From: Straminergon stramineum
Lineage: Eukaryota > Streptophyta > Bryopsida > Hypnales > Calliergonaceae
Assembly: GCA_963920665.1 (NCBI GenBank)
Contig: OY987270.1
Location: 19,742,019-19,806,018, forward strand
Length of the DNA: 64,000 nucleotides
Direction: 5' to 3'
The position numbers were made by a program, and so were the translations under genes. The notes beneath the pieces are model-generated. The model did no database searches. It was given only the letters and a program-made list of their open reading frames with translations, and was not told where the DNA came from. Each line of letters begins with the position of its first letter. The stretch's first letter is position 1. Below are positions 35,640 to 46,653 of this stretch, one piece after another.

Positions 35640-36970
35640 AGTGGAGAGGTCATTTTATAATGAAATTCAATGTCTGTTATGAAATCTCAAAAGTATATGA
35701 CAATTTGAAGACGAGATCTTGACAACTCATTGTCAAAAATGCACGCAATGAAAGTAGAAAAAAATATATAGAGTTCTTTTTAATTCTAAATAATAAAAAA
35801 ATGTAGGAAATATATTTCTTACTAGAGTGTTTTCAGGACTAGAATTTACAATTCTAAATTTCTTATCAAATTTATTAACAATTTCGTTTTTTTCTTCGAT
35901 CAAGTACCAACTTCCACTTTATAATTTTTTTAAAGGTAAATATAAAAAAATTTGGATTATATTTTTATCATGTATTATCAACCCATTTTACAACATATTG
36001 ATTGTAGTACACAAGTTATACTAAGACATACATGTTTTTATCTAAAAATGTTGAAAGACAAAACTTTATCTTTGGAAAGGACTAAAAAGATCTACATTTT
36101 GAAGTTTAGACACATGGAATTTGCTATGGGTGAGGATTTTGACTCTAATTTTTTGGAGGAATGTACTTGAATTAGAATGAAAGGACCCTACATTTGGTTT
36201 TGTTACCCCCTAAAAGACCAAGGAGCCCATTTTGTGTTCTTTTTGAGAACTTGGTGTTGACTTTATAATTTGAAATTTTTCCATGAAATTTTTATGATGG
36301 ATGCTTATCATCCTAATCTATATGTAAGCATTGTTTCACATTATTTCATTAAATATTACAAAATTTAGAAGAATTATTTCAATTTTAATGTCAAACCACG
36401 GAGAAAAAAATTATTCTAAAATAATCTTTATTTATTTACTTCATTTATAGATTCAAACTTACTCAAAAACATTTGAATCGTTGAATTCTAAATAATGAAG
36501 AAAAAGTTATAAGGAGTAATATTTTGCATGCAATGAAGGGTGAAAAAATTTCAAGTCTTATTTTGCATGAATTTTTAAAAAAAGAAAAAAAGGTCCCTAT
36601 CATTGTTTTGTCAAAGTTCTTAGCAATTTAATTTTTTCTTTCATTCAATACCGCAATCTACTTTATGATTTAAAAATATATAAACATGAAAATTCTTTTG
36701 GTTCAATTTTTTTCACATATATTTCAACCCATGTACCAACATATAGACTAAAACACACAATTAATAGGACATCAATGTTCTTTTCAAAAAATATTGAAAG
36801 TGAAAGCCTCACCTTTAGGAAGGGCTAGAAAAGGCTACATTTTGAAGTTTAGGTATATTGAACTTGCAATGGTTGGGATTACTCACTCTAAAATTTTGGG
36901 ATGAGTTTACTTGAACAAGTTAACCAAAGGATCCTACATTTGGATTTGTTCAAAGATAAGTATAAATGAA
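35640..36970 (+). repeat. Tandem duplication, two diverged units
   Basis: About 35640-36200 and 36400-36965 are direct copies. Shared landmarks are 'AACTTTATCTTTGGAAAGG' / 'GCCTCACCTTTAGGAAGGG', 'CTACATTTTGAAGTTTAG' in both, and 'CCTACATTTGG..TTGTT' at their ends. The open frame 35952-36170 lies in the first unit but is not open in the second, so coding is unlikely. An end-like word CCCCTAAAAGACCAAGG at 36207 and its inverted partner CCTAAAGGACTAAGG near 37123-37138 may mark another element, without matching flanks. Confidence 0.55.
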
Positions 36971-39463
36971 GATTTTAGCCTACTTTGGAAACAAGTATTT
37001 TGAAGCACCTTTGGACCTATAAATATCAAAGAACTTTAGGGACTAAAGAACAATTATAGTTGACAATTCTAGCTTTGCTATGGGGTATGAGTAATTATCA
37101 TGTAGTTTTGGGGCTCAAAACGCCTTAGTCCTTTAGGAATTCATTGCATACCCTTAATTTTCAAAATTCAGGTAAGGTTGTGTACTTATTGGCTTATTAG
37201 TGATGACACTCTTAGGTGATGCAAATTATTTTAACATTTCAATATTATAATTTTTTACTATTTCTATTTTTAGGTATTAAACTCAAGCCATAAATTTGAC
37301 TCATTCCTAGAAAGTTTTACTTGTTTGGCTTGAAATTTTCTTTGTTTTGGACATTGATTTCTTGTCCTAAACAATTTTCTTGTGTATTCATTTTCTTTAA
37401 TTATTTTCATTTCAATTTGTTTATTTCAAGGGATGAATGGTCAAATAGATCTTTTATTGAAATACGTTTAAAGTAGCCACAACTCATACCATTTGAATAA
37501 GCTCTATGGCACCATCAACAGGCTCATGGAGAGAAAGTTTTGCAAGTTGAAATTTGCCTATAAAGCAAAATGTGTGTTTTGAAGACACAGTGAATTGATT
37601 ATGAATTTTATAAGAAAATAACTTGAATGAATTCACAATCCATCTAATGTACACTAAGGACACATATCCATGATATAAAATTACAACCCAAACAAGACTT
37701 TCAATTGAAGGAAAAAATTATTTCTTTATAATGCAACCACCTCTGCATTGCCATAAATGGATCCATTTATTATTATTAATAATGGTCAAGTCTATATTCT
37801 CTTTGCTTTTGTACTACTCACTATTTTGGATATTTTTCATGTTCTTTTTCCATTCAAAAGTAGGGTTCAAAATTTCTTGGGGAAGTATATTATTATTACA
37901 CTCATGTTGCATTTGAACCAAAGTTATAGAAATGCTTAAACTCACTTTGGAATAGAGTTATGGTATTTAGAAGAAAATGAATGAAGACAAGAAACATGCA
38001 ACCATAGAGTTACATTTTTACCTTCATCCATACTATATTTTAGAGATTTCAAATTCAACATCCATTTTAGATCCAAATGCTCAAATTTAATGAAGATTAG
38101 TGTAGAATATGTGAAATATAGAATGCATCTTTTTGATATAATACATGTGCATGGGTTATAATCCATTTTTATTTTAAACTTGACCTCATGTGCTACTTAA
38201 TTAGTGAACAATTTGTTTTCTACAACATCCAAAATGCTCTCCTAAAATGTAAAATAACCATCTCTTCAATCCAAACCATGATTTGTATGACCATATATAA
38301 CATTGTGAGGGAATACCAAAAATAGAAGAATTCAAGTCATTAGTGATATTGTCAATGACTCCCACAAAGATAATTTTATTCTCCAAAGTTCATTCCAAAT
38401 TGATGCTACATGGTGACCACATTACATAAAAATTACAAGGAATCACTAATTTGGTTGAGAAAATAAAATAATTCATTGAAAGTGCACCTGAACTTGAAAT
38501 TGTGCCCAAATTATACTCCCAAATTTGTAATTGAAAACACCATCCAAATAAACAAATCATAAGTAGCATAACTAAAAAACCCAGTGGACAAAAATTGACC
38601 AAATAACCTAAACTGACAAACAAGATGATTTCATGACACTTTAAGGGTTAAAGTAAGGGTTACCTATTGGCAAGAAATAGCACTTTTCTAGTATTGTGTT
38701 CTCAATCAAGTATCCTATGTTTGTTGGCTTATATCATCAATAGTTTGATGCTTCACCCTACCACCATTTGGTGTAGGGGATTCATCAAATGTGTAAGGTG
38801 GAACAATCCATTATCACAATTCAACAATCCTTTGGCATCATGACAATTGATGCACTTGGGGAGGAGACACTTCCACTTGTGGTTTGCTACAGATCTTCCC
38901 ATGCTTTACCAATTCAGTCCCATCACACTTTGAAAAATCACAAAAAACTCAATTTTTGTCAGAATGTCCTGATTCAACTTGCAAATGGCTTCTCTCAAAC
39001 TTCTCAATCTCCAAAAAAATACGAGAGTTGACAAATGAATTCTCCGAGGTACCTAAATAGCAAATCTGCTCGGTAATAGGCCTGTTTACCTTAGTTCTCA
39101 TAGTGTATCACCAGTGTGGCAGAATTCAACTATATACGTAACAATCTATGCAAGGATAAGTTATAAGAAGGAAGAATAATTCGGGATTGCTTACAACCGG
39201 TATACCAGGAGCACAGGGGCTCTCTAGACCACACACAGGAGCCAACTCATAATTTTAGTGCCAGAGACAATGACCTCAATCACTCACTGTTGCTTTTCTT
39301 TTTTTTGTACTGATTTCTGTGCATTAAGTTGTATCATCTTTGGCAACTTGTGCCTTCCAGCCACCTGAGAATCATATCGTCAGGTGGTATTTAACTTTTT
39401 TTAAACAAATTTTTACCTTTTTATTATTATTAGGAGATAAAAAAACATACTCAGTAACAGTGG
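36971..39463. other. AT-rich spacer, nothing clear
   Basis: No gene was recognised. A TTTAAGGGTTAA word at 38640 resembles a TTAA-element end but has no partner found. The frame 38789-39031 (plus, 80 codons) has no recognisable domain. Confidence 0.35.
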
Positions 39464-39465
39464 TA

Positions 39466-39546
39466 CTCCCTCCGTTCAGAAATAGTGTATCCATTCTCAA
39501 TGCAATCAACACTGAGAAAGAATACACTATTTCCAAATAGAGGGAG
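39466..39546. mobile_element. Stowaway MITE, 81 bp
   Basis: The left end is CTCCCTCCGTTCAGAAATAG and the right end reverse-complemented is CTCCCTCTATTTGGAAATAG, continuing with GTGTAT on both. TA flanks both sides (39464-39465 and 39547-39548). CTCCCTCCGT is the standard Stowaway (Tc1/mariner) end of plants. The element is nearly all terminal repeat and would fold into a long hairpin. Confidence 0.93.
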
Positions 39547-39614
39547 TATTAAGTAGTATTAAACTTTATTGCAAAGCTTGATTATCCAGGTGGTTGTCTC
39601 TGAAAGTACATTAA

Positions 39615-40537
39615 CTCCTAAAGGACCAAGGCCTTTTTTCTGCGAAAACCCCTCAAAACTGCCATTTTTAGAGCAAAGAGTAAAAAAAATTTAGTTTTTA
39701 ATTTTTTCACATCTAACCGTAGGATCTTATACCTACATAGTATGAAAATGTGTGGAAAAAATTTCAGAAATTTTGACCGCATAGATTGCAAGATATCTGC
39801 ATTTAAAGTGAAGAAAACAAGTTTTTCCACACATTGCCAAACTAGGTTATTTGACTTTAACCCTTCTTAACTTTAATTTTTTGCACTACAGAGTTTTGAG
39901 CTTTAAATCTTTATGGTGGAGAATTGAGTTGAGAGTCTATGAAAAAAAAAGAAAATACAAAAAAATTAATTTTGATTCTTGAAAAAATTGTTAAGTAGAA
40001 GTAGGTACAAGATAGAAGGAAAATCCAAATTATTAATATCTCTAAGATGGAATTAAAATGCACTAATCCCAATGGTGAGATTGTTCTAGAAGGCAAATGA
40101 AACGATAAGGACCTTTTTTTTTGGAAAAATTGTAAAAATTGCATTCAGAAATGAATCCTACAAGTTATTTTTTCAGGAAGATGCTCTAAGTGCCCCCAAA
40201 ACAAGATTGTCTATAACTTTCTATTAACAAATCCAAATGGAATGAATCAAAGCTTTCCATGTAGACAAAAATACAATCTACAAGGGAAAAAAAATAAAAA
40301 ATAAAAAAAATTCAAATTTTTCAAATTTTTTTTTGCTGACCCCTCTCCCCTATTTTGAGCTTATGTGGGCAACACTTTTGTTCCTGGGCACCAAATGAAA
40401 AAAAAAAATATTCCCACGAAGCTAATCAATTTTTCTATCTTCGTAAAAAGTTCCAAAAAATCAGGACAAAAATTGAGATTGTAGGTACCTGCCTGAAATC
40501 TCATTTGTCCCTTGAAGGGACAATGGTCCTTTAGGGG
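39615..40537 (-). mobile_element. TTAA family A element, 923 bp, inverted
   Basis: The left end is CTCCTAAAGGACCAAGG; the right end reverse-complemented is CCCCTAAAGGACCATTG, so the ends agree at 13 of the first 14 bases. TTAA flanks both sides (39611-39614 and 40538-40541). It is the same family as 26.58-27.50 kb but in the opposite orientation, with nearly the same length (923 against 926 bp). A second short inverted repeat, TTGTCCCTTGAAGGGACAA, lies inside the right end at 40506-40524. Confidence 0.88.
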
Positions 40538-40689
40538 TTAAGGTAGGTATGTACTATAGTTCATTTCCCCCTCTGAGTTCTAATTTAGTAATTTAATCTA
40601 GTTTTAATCAATTTTTTTTCTTGCCCTCCCTCCCCTCCCCTTCCTCAACTTGTAATTTTGAGAAGCCATTAGATTTGGCATTCCATATG

Positions 40690-40925
40690 GGATTTATCCC
40701 AATCCACATTGTCCCGTATCCATATCATATATCTATTCCAATACAATATATCATATCCATATTCGTATCCCATACCCATTCCAAAACACTATCCCATACC
40801 CATATCCATATCCTAAAGTAGTACAATATCCATCTCCATATCCAATACCCCATCCTAGTATAGTATCCCATATTCATATATGTATCCAATATTAGTACAA
40901 TAACCCATATTCGGATCCCAAGTTA
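40690..40925 (+). repeat. Degenerate CATATC/CATACC minisatellite
   Basis: A pyrimidine/A-rich tract of variable units built on ATCCCATACCCATATCCATA. The Ile/His/Tyr-rich 66-codon frame over its first part is a product of the repeat. Confidence 0.75.
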
Positions 40926-41553
40926 ATTTTTGAGATCAATGGCATTGGAGGGTGGGGATTTAAAATATCAATGGCTCTCAATATTTTTTTGGGGGGGGAC
41001 AAAAAGGACATGACCCATCTTTTCATTACATTGTTACATTGTAGAGCAAATTCCAAAGTGTGAATAACAATAATAATGATACTAATAATAAGGAATGAAA
41101 AATAAATATAAATGCAATGAAGAAGTTATTACTATTGTTGCATTACAAGTCAGCAACTTGCATCACAATAACTTAGCATAACTTATGCCAATCTGGGACA
41201 TGCAGAATGACTAGTTTGCCCCAAGGTTTACCCTGTTGGCAGTGTTGAAATTTTTTTTTAAAATTTCCACGGAGTACAATTGTGAGGAAAGGGGAGAATA
41301 ATTGAATTTTTATTTATTTATTATTCAATTAATTTCATACAGTATGATTTTTTTTAATTATTTGAAGTCTGCTGCCCAATTGGCCCCAAAGAATCTCTAC
41401 AACAGACTATATCATACCTACAAAAAGTGCATCCATAATGGTCATCTTAGTTCTCCCAATATCCCTAACATGGCTACAACATGAAGGCCTAAAAAGTCAC
41501 TTCCTCTGATGAATTCACACTCAAAAGGTGGAAGTTCCTATTGTAGTCACTAA

Positions 41554-42197
41554 CCCCTAAATGGCCAAGGCATTTTTTCAGCTTCTTAGAATTTGCTCTG
41601 AATTGAACAGAAAAAAAACATTTTGATAAGTTCCATCAATTTTTTAAAATTGTAACCTTACAAATACAAACTAGACATGTTAGAGATCACATGGGAAAAG
41701 AAAACACAACAATATCACTTATGAATTGAAAGATTATAACATTAGTTCATGAAGGTGTTAAAATTGTGAAAGTGATTTGAAGTATTTCAATCTTCTTTTG
41801 ATATGTCAAATCTAAAATTGAGGTCACCAAAAAAAATACGAGGTTAAGGTACATAACATGTATAACTCCAATCAATTTATGACTTTTTCAAAATCTACTC
41901 TACAATTTTTTAAAAGAATTTCTAATTTGATTTTTTCTCCAAGATCTATTGTGCTTGAGGCTCATTCTCAATAGTCTTCAATACTAGAAAATCTAGGTTT
42001 GCAATGGACACCCTTGCATAGAATCTTGAATAGAAAAATCATAATCATTCATTTTTCAAAATTGGATTTTTGATGCTCAAATTAGACTTCAAAAACAATT
42101 TAAAAACAAATCCTACTGAGAATAGTAACTTGGTAAGGTTTTACTCAACTTCAAAGTTTTGTCAACACTAGAATTTGGTGACTCAAGCATTTAGGGG
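41554..42197 (-). mobile_element. Family C element with CTAA flanks, 644 bp
   Basis: The left end is CCCCTAAATGGCCAAGG and the right end, reverse-complemented, is CCCCTAAATGCTTGAG (ten identical bases). Both flanks read CTAA in the same direction (41550-41553 and 42198-42201). As CTAA is not a palindrome, this is a target duplication and not part of the inverted ends. It is the uninterrupted form of the 32.98-34.47 kb copy, in opposite orientation. No coding capacity. Confidence 0.82.
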
Positions 42198-42199
42198 CT

Positions 42200-42375
42200 A
42201 ATCACTCCATCACCATCATTCAAGACATTGATTGTGGCCACTAACTTAATCTAATGTAGCCCTAATCTCATATATTGAATTATTTTTGTTACGGATTGAT
42301 GCAAGACTTTAATGGATCATTTTCTAGATGTTCGTCATAGGCCTTTTGCTTGTTATAGACTAGTTTACCTTACAC
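42200..42375 (-). repeat. Repeat D, inverted copy of 27.7 kb
   Basis: Read in reverse this matches 27715-27890 over landmarks such as 'GTTAGTGACCAAAATCAATG', 'GGACTACATTAG' and 'AAATGACCCATTAGAGTCTT'. Its full limits and type are unknown. It directly abuts the family C element. Confidence 0.6.
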
Positions 42376-42383
42376 CATTTTAA

Positions 42384-42603
42384 TCCTTAGCTTGTAACAA
42401 CAAACTGGCCTAAAAGTGACTTATGGATGACAAAGAATCCTTCTATATAAGATAGAAGTGTAAATGTTCATCTCTAGAATTTTGTGTGAAAATGGGAGGT
42501 CTTGTACAATAGTTTGACCTCTAGTGAGTGCTCTTGGGTTCCAAATGATTCATACTATACCAAAAATGATGATTTCTTTAGTCACCAACCGGACATTCAA
42601 GGA
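42384..42603 (+). mobile_element. Family B element, 220 bp
   Basis: It shares 'ATGGATGACAAAGAATCCTT' and 'ACAATAGTTTGACCTCTAGTG' with the cluster at 30.9-31.8 kb. TTAA stands at both ends (42380-42383 and 42604-42607); the left end TCCTTAGC is weakly conserved. Confidence 0.65.
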
Positions 42604-42607
42604 TTAA

Positions 42608-43876
42608 TAGAGCTTGCAAGCTCGATGTGCATTTACATAGCTCTTGATTTTAAATGTTTTTAAGCTAAATGAAGATAATGTAGCTCAATAATATAATTTT
42701 TATTCTTTTTTTTTTTTCAGAATTGTTCAAATTGTAATTCTTGTGACGTTTAGAAGATGGCATCTTATAAGCTCAAAATAAACCAATTCTAAACTTCTTC
42801 TATCAAATTTCTCTTGGTATGAACTCAACGAGTACAACAATTACATATGGCATTTGTCACTATCAATATTTTCATTTTTCTTAAAAATTTCATATCGTTG
42901 TCATCATTTTTGTAATTACTATGACTATGATCTGTACTTATAAAATTCAGCTTGACGTTTACGTTACAATTTAATTATGAAAGAATGAGAATAAATTTTA
43001 GACATATATTATTATGAGTTTTAGTGTTGTTAATTTTTTGTTGCCTTCCTTGTTTGTATTGGACTTCTGTGGTATAATTTTTGTTGCTAGGCATTGCATG
43101 AAATAAAAAATTATATATAACCAAAAAACTAATTATTATTTCTGTTTCAAAAGAAAATTCAAAAAATTTTGCCAAAAAATCAAGATGATGAATATATACC
43201 CAATTCTTCATTGCCTCTTGGACTATGAAGATTACATTTAGAATCAAAGTAAGGGGCTCAAATTGCCAAAATAGACTACAAGTTGATACATGGATTTGCA
43301 ATTTTCTTATGTCAGAAATTCAAAAAATATCACTAGGAGGAAAAATATAACATCTTTCATTGAAATTGGTTTCAAGCAACTCCTCCAAATAGGAAATCAT
43401 CCAAAGACACAAAATGTTCTCTTCGGTGTTGGCCGGTTAAGGTTTACAGAGAGTTGACTGAAGTGAAAGGGGGCATCAAAATTTACTTCATCTTACGTAC
43501 ACTTCGTAGTTGCGTGAAACTATTGATAGATATCCGTCCTACATTATAATGTGAAAATTCTAAAAAGAAAATACCTCTACAGTCACACAATTACAACCGT
43601 ACTCCTCGTTGTGCGATTAGCAATTCAACATTTCCATTGCAAATGGCCACGAGGCACACCTACAGTATCTAGTAAACATAATTGCCGGTACTAAATCCAA
43701 CGAAATTTGCACATTCGTATGAACATATACGGTACCGTGCAAAGAGTCCTGACTAGTTCAAATGTACAGTCCTTCATTCAAAAACATTCTCTGGAATAAA
43801 TTCTACGTACATACACAACGCTATAGCATTGACATCCGTCCTGCCAGCTCGGCTAGCTGCCGCTGGACCAAGAAAT
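42608..43876. other. Spacer and 3' flank of SOUL gene
   Basis: AT-rich to about 43430, then CpG-richer. The last 400 bases before the SOUL stop codon plausibly hold its 3' untranslated region. No other gene recognised. Confidence 0.4.
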
Positions 43877-45069
43877 TTACTCCACAGGAATCATCACCTC
43901 ATTCGTCTTCAGAAACCATGGCGTCCATGGTGGGTTAAATCGTGCCAGTAAGTGATCTCCCAGGATTTTGTGACCTTCAGCCTCCAATGATGACTTCAGT
44001 TTTTGCACCTGCTCCTCTTCAAGCTTTGGGCTCACAGAGCCACTAAATGTAATTACTCCATACTTCTTGGCTGGAAACTCTTTGAGCTTAACCCGTTCGT
44101 CTGTAGGCGTCGGTGCCGTCTCCAGAGTGTAGTTTGAAGGTAATACAAATTGCATTGTCACCAGGTTTTTTTCCTCACTTGACCCTCCTTCTGTGGTTAT
44201 GACGGGGGCTGTCATTGCTATTTTCTCAGCGCCACCTGTAAACATGATCAAATCAAGCAACAGGTCAATGACGTGCAACCTTACATCACAACTCCTCCCT
44301 TTACAAAATCATCTATATCCAACATGGATACCGTACGAGAAGGTCAGGTTTGGCAGAGAGGTGCCAGAAATGGAATTTCCACTTCAGATTTTGACATGTC
44401 CACGTCACCTTGCACCAATCACTAGATGTCATGTGGCACTTTTTGACAAAAACTACTTAATTTATGTCAAATCTGACCTTCACTAAGAGTATATCTTCAT
44501 GCACGGAGTACAAGGAAGATGAAATCCTTAATATTTACATACAGGATGCCTATCTTCAAACATATATCTACATCGATCTTCCCCCACTCGTACAAAAAAC
44601 AGTAGACAATTTCTGATACTTACCGCGCGAACTTTACATTCAAAATTGAAGATAACAGATTTTCCTTCTCACAATAGCAGACTTACTCTACTTCAATATA
44701 GGGAAACATATGAAAAAGTGGAATAGAACACGGGGAATTGTCTGATGGCTCAACGCAAAAATCCTACCAGCAGAGCTTGAAAAGAACTGTGAAGAACAGC
44801 TTACCATGCTCTTGAGTAATTACAGGCGCAGTCATAGCAATCTTTTCTCCAGGTTCTGATCCCTTCTTATTGTTAGGTGTTCCAATCGCACCTATGTAAC
44901 CTGCAAGAATCATGAACCCCCCGTCTCTTCCACGCTTCATAGTTTTGGGATCATAAGTGACCTCAGCAACCACAGCAGGCTCATATTCCCTAATTTCGAT
45001 ATCGCCTTTCTTCTCCACAGATTTGTACTTCGGTGTTTCCACAGTGATCTTTCCAAGTATAATACCCAT
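43877..45069 (-). CDS. SOUL-family heme-binding protein
   Basis: Two coding exons, 45069-44805 and 44235-43877, with GT-AG splice sites (ATG|GTAAGC; TTTACAG|GTGGC), give 207 residues. The protein is a full SOUL/HBP domain (PF04832): ETPKYKSVEKKGDIEIREYEP at the start, YIGAIGTPNNKKGSEPGEKI at about 58-77, MQFVLPSNY at 116-124, KKYGVITFSG at 145-154 and a C-terminal RFNPPWTPWFLKTNEVMIPVE. It resembles the cytosolic plant type (Arabidopsis SOUL-1, At2g37970). Members bind heme or tetrapyrroles; the exact role in plants is unsettled. The peptide EKIAMTAPVIT occurs twice (75-85, 92-102), split by the intron. The start ATG at 45069 was chosen because MGIILGKITVETPKY matches the family N-terminus; an upstream in-frame ATG at 45168 would add 33 residues unlike the family. 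No signal or transit peptide is evident. Confidence 0.93.
44331..44489. mobile_element. TA-flanked MITE in SOUL intron, 159 bp
   Basis: It lies in the SOUL intron (44236-44804). Near its ends are inverted copies of GAAGGTCAGGTTTGGCA / GAAGGTCAGATTTGACA (15 of 17). TA stands on both sides (44329-44330 and 44490-44491). The partial SOUL copy at 55.3-55.9 kb has the same intron sequence joined directly (GGATATATC with one TA), the unoccupied site. The target suggests Tc1/mariner; the ends are not Stowaway-like. Confidence 0.82.
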
Positions 45070-46417
45070 GGCTGCACCAACTTTGCTTCTGACTACGAAT
45101 TCTGCACAACCAATACAGTGCGGCCACTCTACTTCAGCTCGTAAACCCGTATTTGACTGAAGGAACACGAGAATATTTCGGCAAACTGCATTTTTCTAAG
45201 ACTGAAGATAAATCGCAATGACAAGATTCAAGAACAGTTCAATATTCAAGGCGAAATTCAGAACACAGGGCTATAAATGAAAGATCGAAATCGAAGGACA
45301 CGAAGCTGAAGCAGCACCACATAAAACAAACATGCGAGTTCAAACTAGTCATCCTAACCTAACAGAACCAGAATCAAGTAGCCAAATTCACAAACCAGAG
45401 CTTCCCAAGCTGAAATACAGCTAAGACAGCATGTAGTAAACGCAACAAGCTCTTAAAATTTGATCCACAATTAGAGCTCTCCAGGCTTCTTAATTTTCAA
45501 GAGAAATCAAGGTCGGCAAGCAAACGAGACTACCAAAACAAACACCTCTCATAGACACGATCTCAAGAAAGTACAACATTTCGGCATCCACATCCACAGT
45601 CACGCATGGCAAAATCGCAAACATCAACTTCACGAGCTCCTAAAAACCGATACCTGACAAGAGCTCTCCAGGCCTCTTAATCATCAATTCCGGGTGACAT
45701 AAATTTCCAGAGAGAAATCAAGGTCACAAACTAACGTGCACACGCCAGACGAGAAAGAAATACACCTCTTCAATCAAAATCTACACCAGCTCCCCAAAGT
45801 ACAAGATTCCGCCATCAATACGCACATTCACGCAATAACAAAATCGTAAACATCAGCTTCCAAATAGCCAACACAACAAGGTCCTCACCTGCTAAAAACT
45901 CCCGCAACTTCGTTTCCGAATCAATCAACAAACCTTCAGACGCCAAATTCCGTCACTGAAATCGATTTCTCACACACCGCAAGTCTGCGCAAAGCAATGC
46001 CGCAGTCTCTCTAAGCAGCAAACAAGACAAATGGATGGCAGTAAACGTGTCGCGCTTCCAATAAGTACCTGAAAGTTGCCCCATCTGTAGCGACAAAGAC
46101 GGTGACGCCTCTCACAGTGGAGACGATAACCATCGGCCGTTGGATCTTTCATCGGACGGGTCAAGATCAACCACGGCGCTGGGGGTCTTTTCGCGGTAAT
46201 AGAGCGTAGGGCTTTATGGCCACCTGGTTTCTGGGAGTCACCGTGCCTGGCAAGCATTCAGCAGTCTTTGCTGAGGGGGATTTTCGGGCCGATTTTCGCA
46301 AAGCTTCTGGAAGCGTCGCTCTAACTGAGAAACTGAATGTTCTGGAGATTTTCACAGGTAAGGTAACTACACCTAATTGTGTCCTTGTAAGTAAGTATTT
46401 GAGCATCGTTCATATTG
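45070..46417. promoter_or_regulatory. SOUL upstream region and CpG-rich promoter area
   Basis: 45070-46060 is AC-rich with moderate CpG and no open gene. On the minus strand a good acceptor (TTGGTTGTGCAG, ending about 45160) and a donor (TTTCAG|GTACTT at about 46070) suggest a long 5'-leader intron, with transcription starting in the CpG-rich stretch 46070-46350. On the plus strand the same stretch opens a frame (46216 on, beginning MATWFLGVTVPGK) that meets a donor-like CACAG|GTAAGG at about 46357, so a divergent transcript is possible. No homology was recognised for it. Confidence 0.35.
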
Positions 46418-46421
46418 TTAA

Positions 46422-46649
46422 CTCATAAATGTCGACACGGACCTTTAGTGCCCGATAGATGACAAAGAATCTCTCTTTGAGGGACAAAATTGCAACTATT
46501 CATCCTTGGAATTGGAATTTTGTGTAGAAAAGAGAGATCTTCTACAATACTTTGACCTCCAATGAGTATTTTTGAATATTTAAAACCGCATGATGTCATG
46601 TGGTTTCGAAAGGGTTGATTTCCACGGTCACTAGTCCGTCCTTTAAGGG
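46422..46649 (+). mobile_element. Family B element, 228 bp
   Basis: It is flanked by TTAA on both sides (46418-46421 and 46650-46653). The left end is CTCATAAATGTCGACACGGA; the right end reverse-complemented is CCCTTAAAGGACGGAC. The interior is highly similar to the 30.9-31.8 kb cluster ('GATGACAAAGAATCTCTCTT', 'TTTGACCTCCAATGAGTATT', 'GATTTCCACGGTCAC'). This is the best-delimited member of family B. Confidence 0.82.
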
Positions 46650-46653
46650 TTAA

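Noticed and set aside
40621..40821. 66-codon Ile/His/Tyr-rich frame
   Set aside because: It runs through a degenerate minisatellite and has no coding signal.
45069..45168. 33-residue N-terminal extension of the SOUL protein
   Set aside because: The extension is unlike the family, and MGIILGKITVETPKY at the inner ATG matches the usual start. A TTGTGCAG acceptor-like site lies within it, which points to leader sequence.
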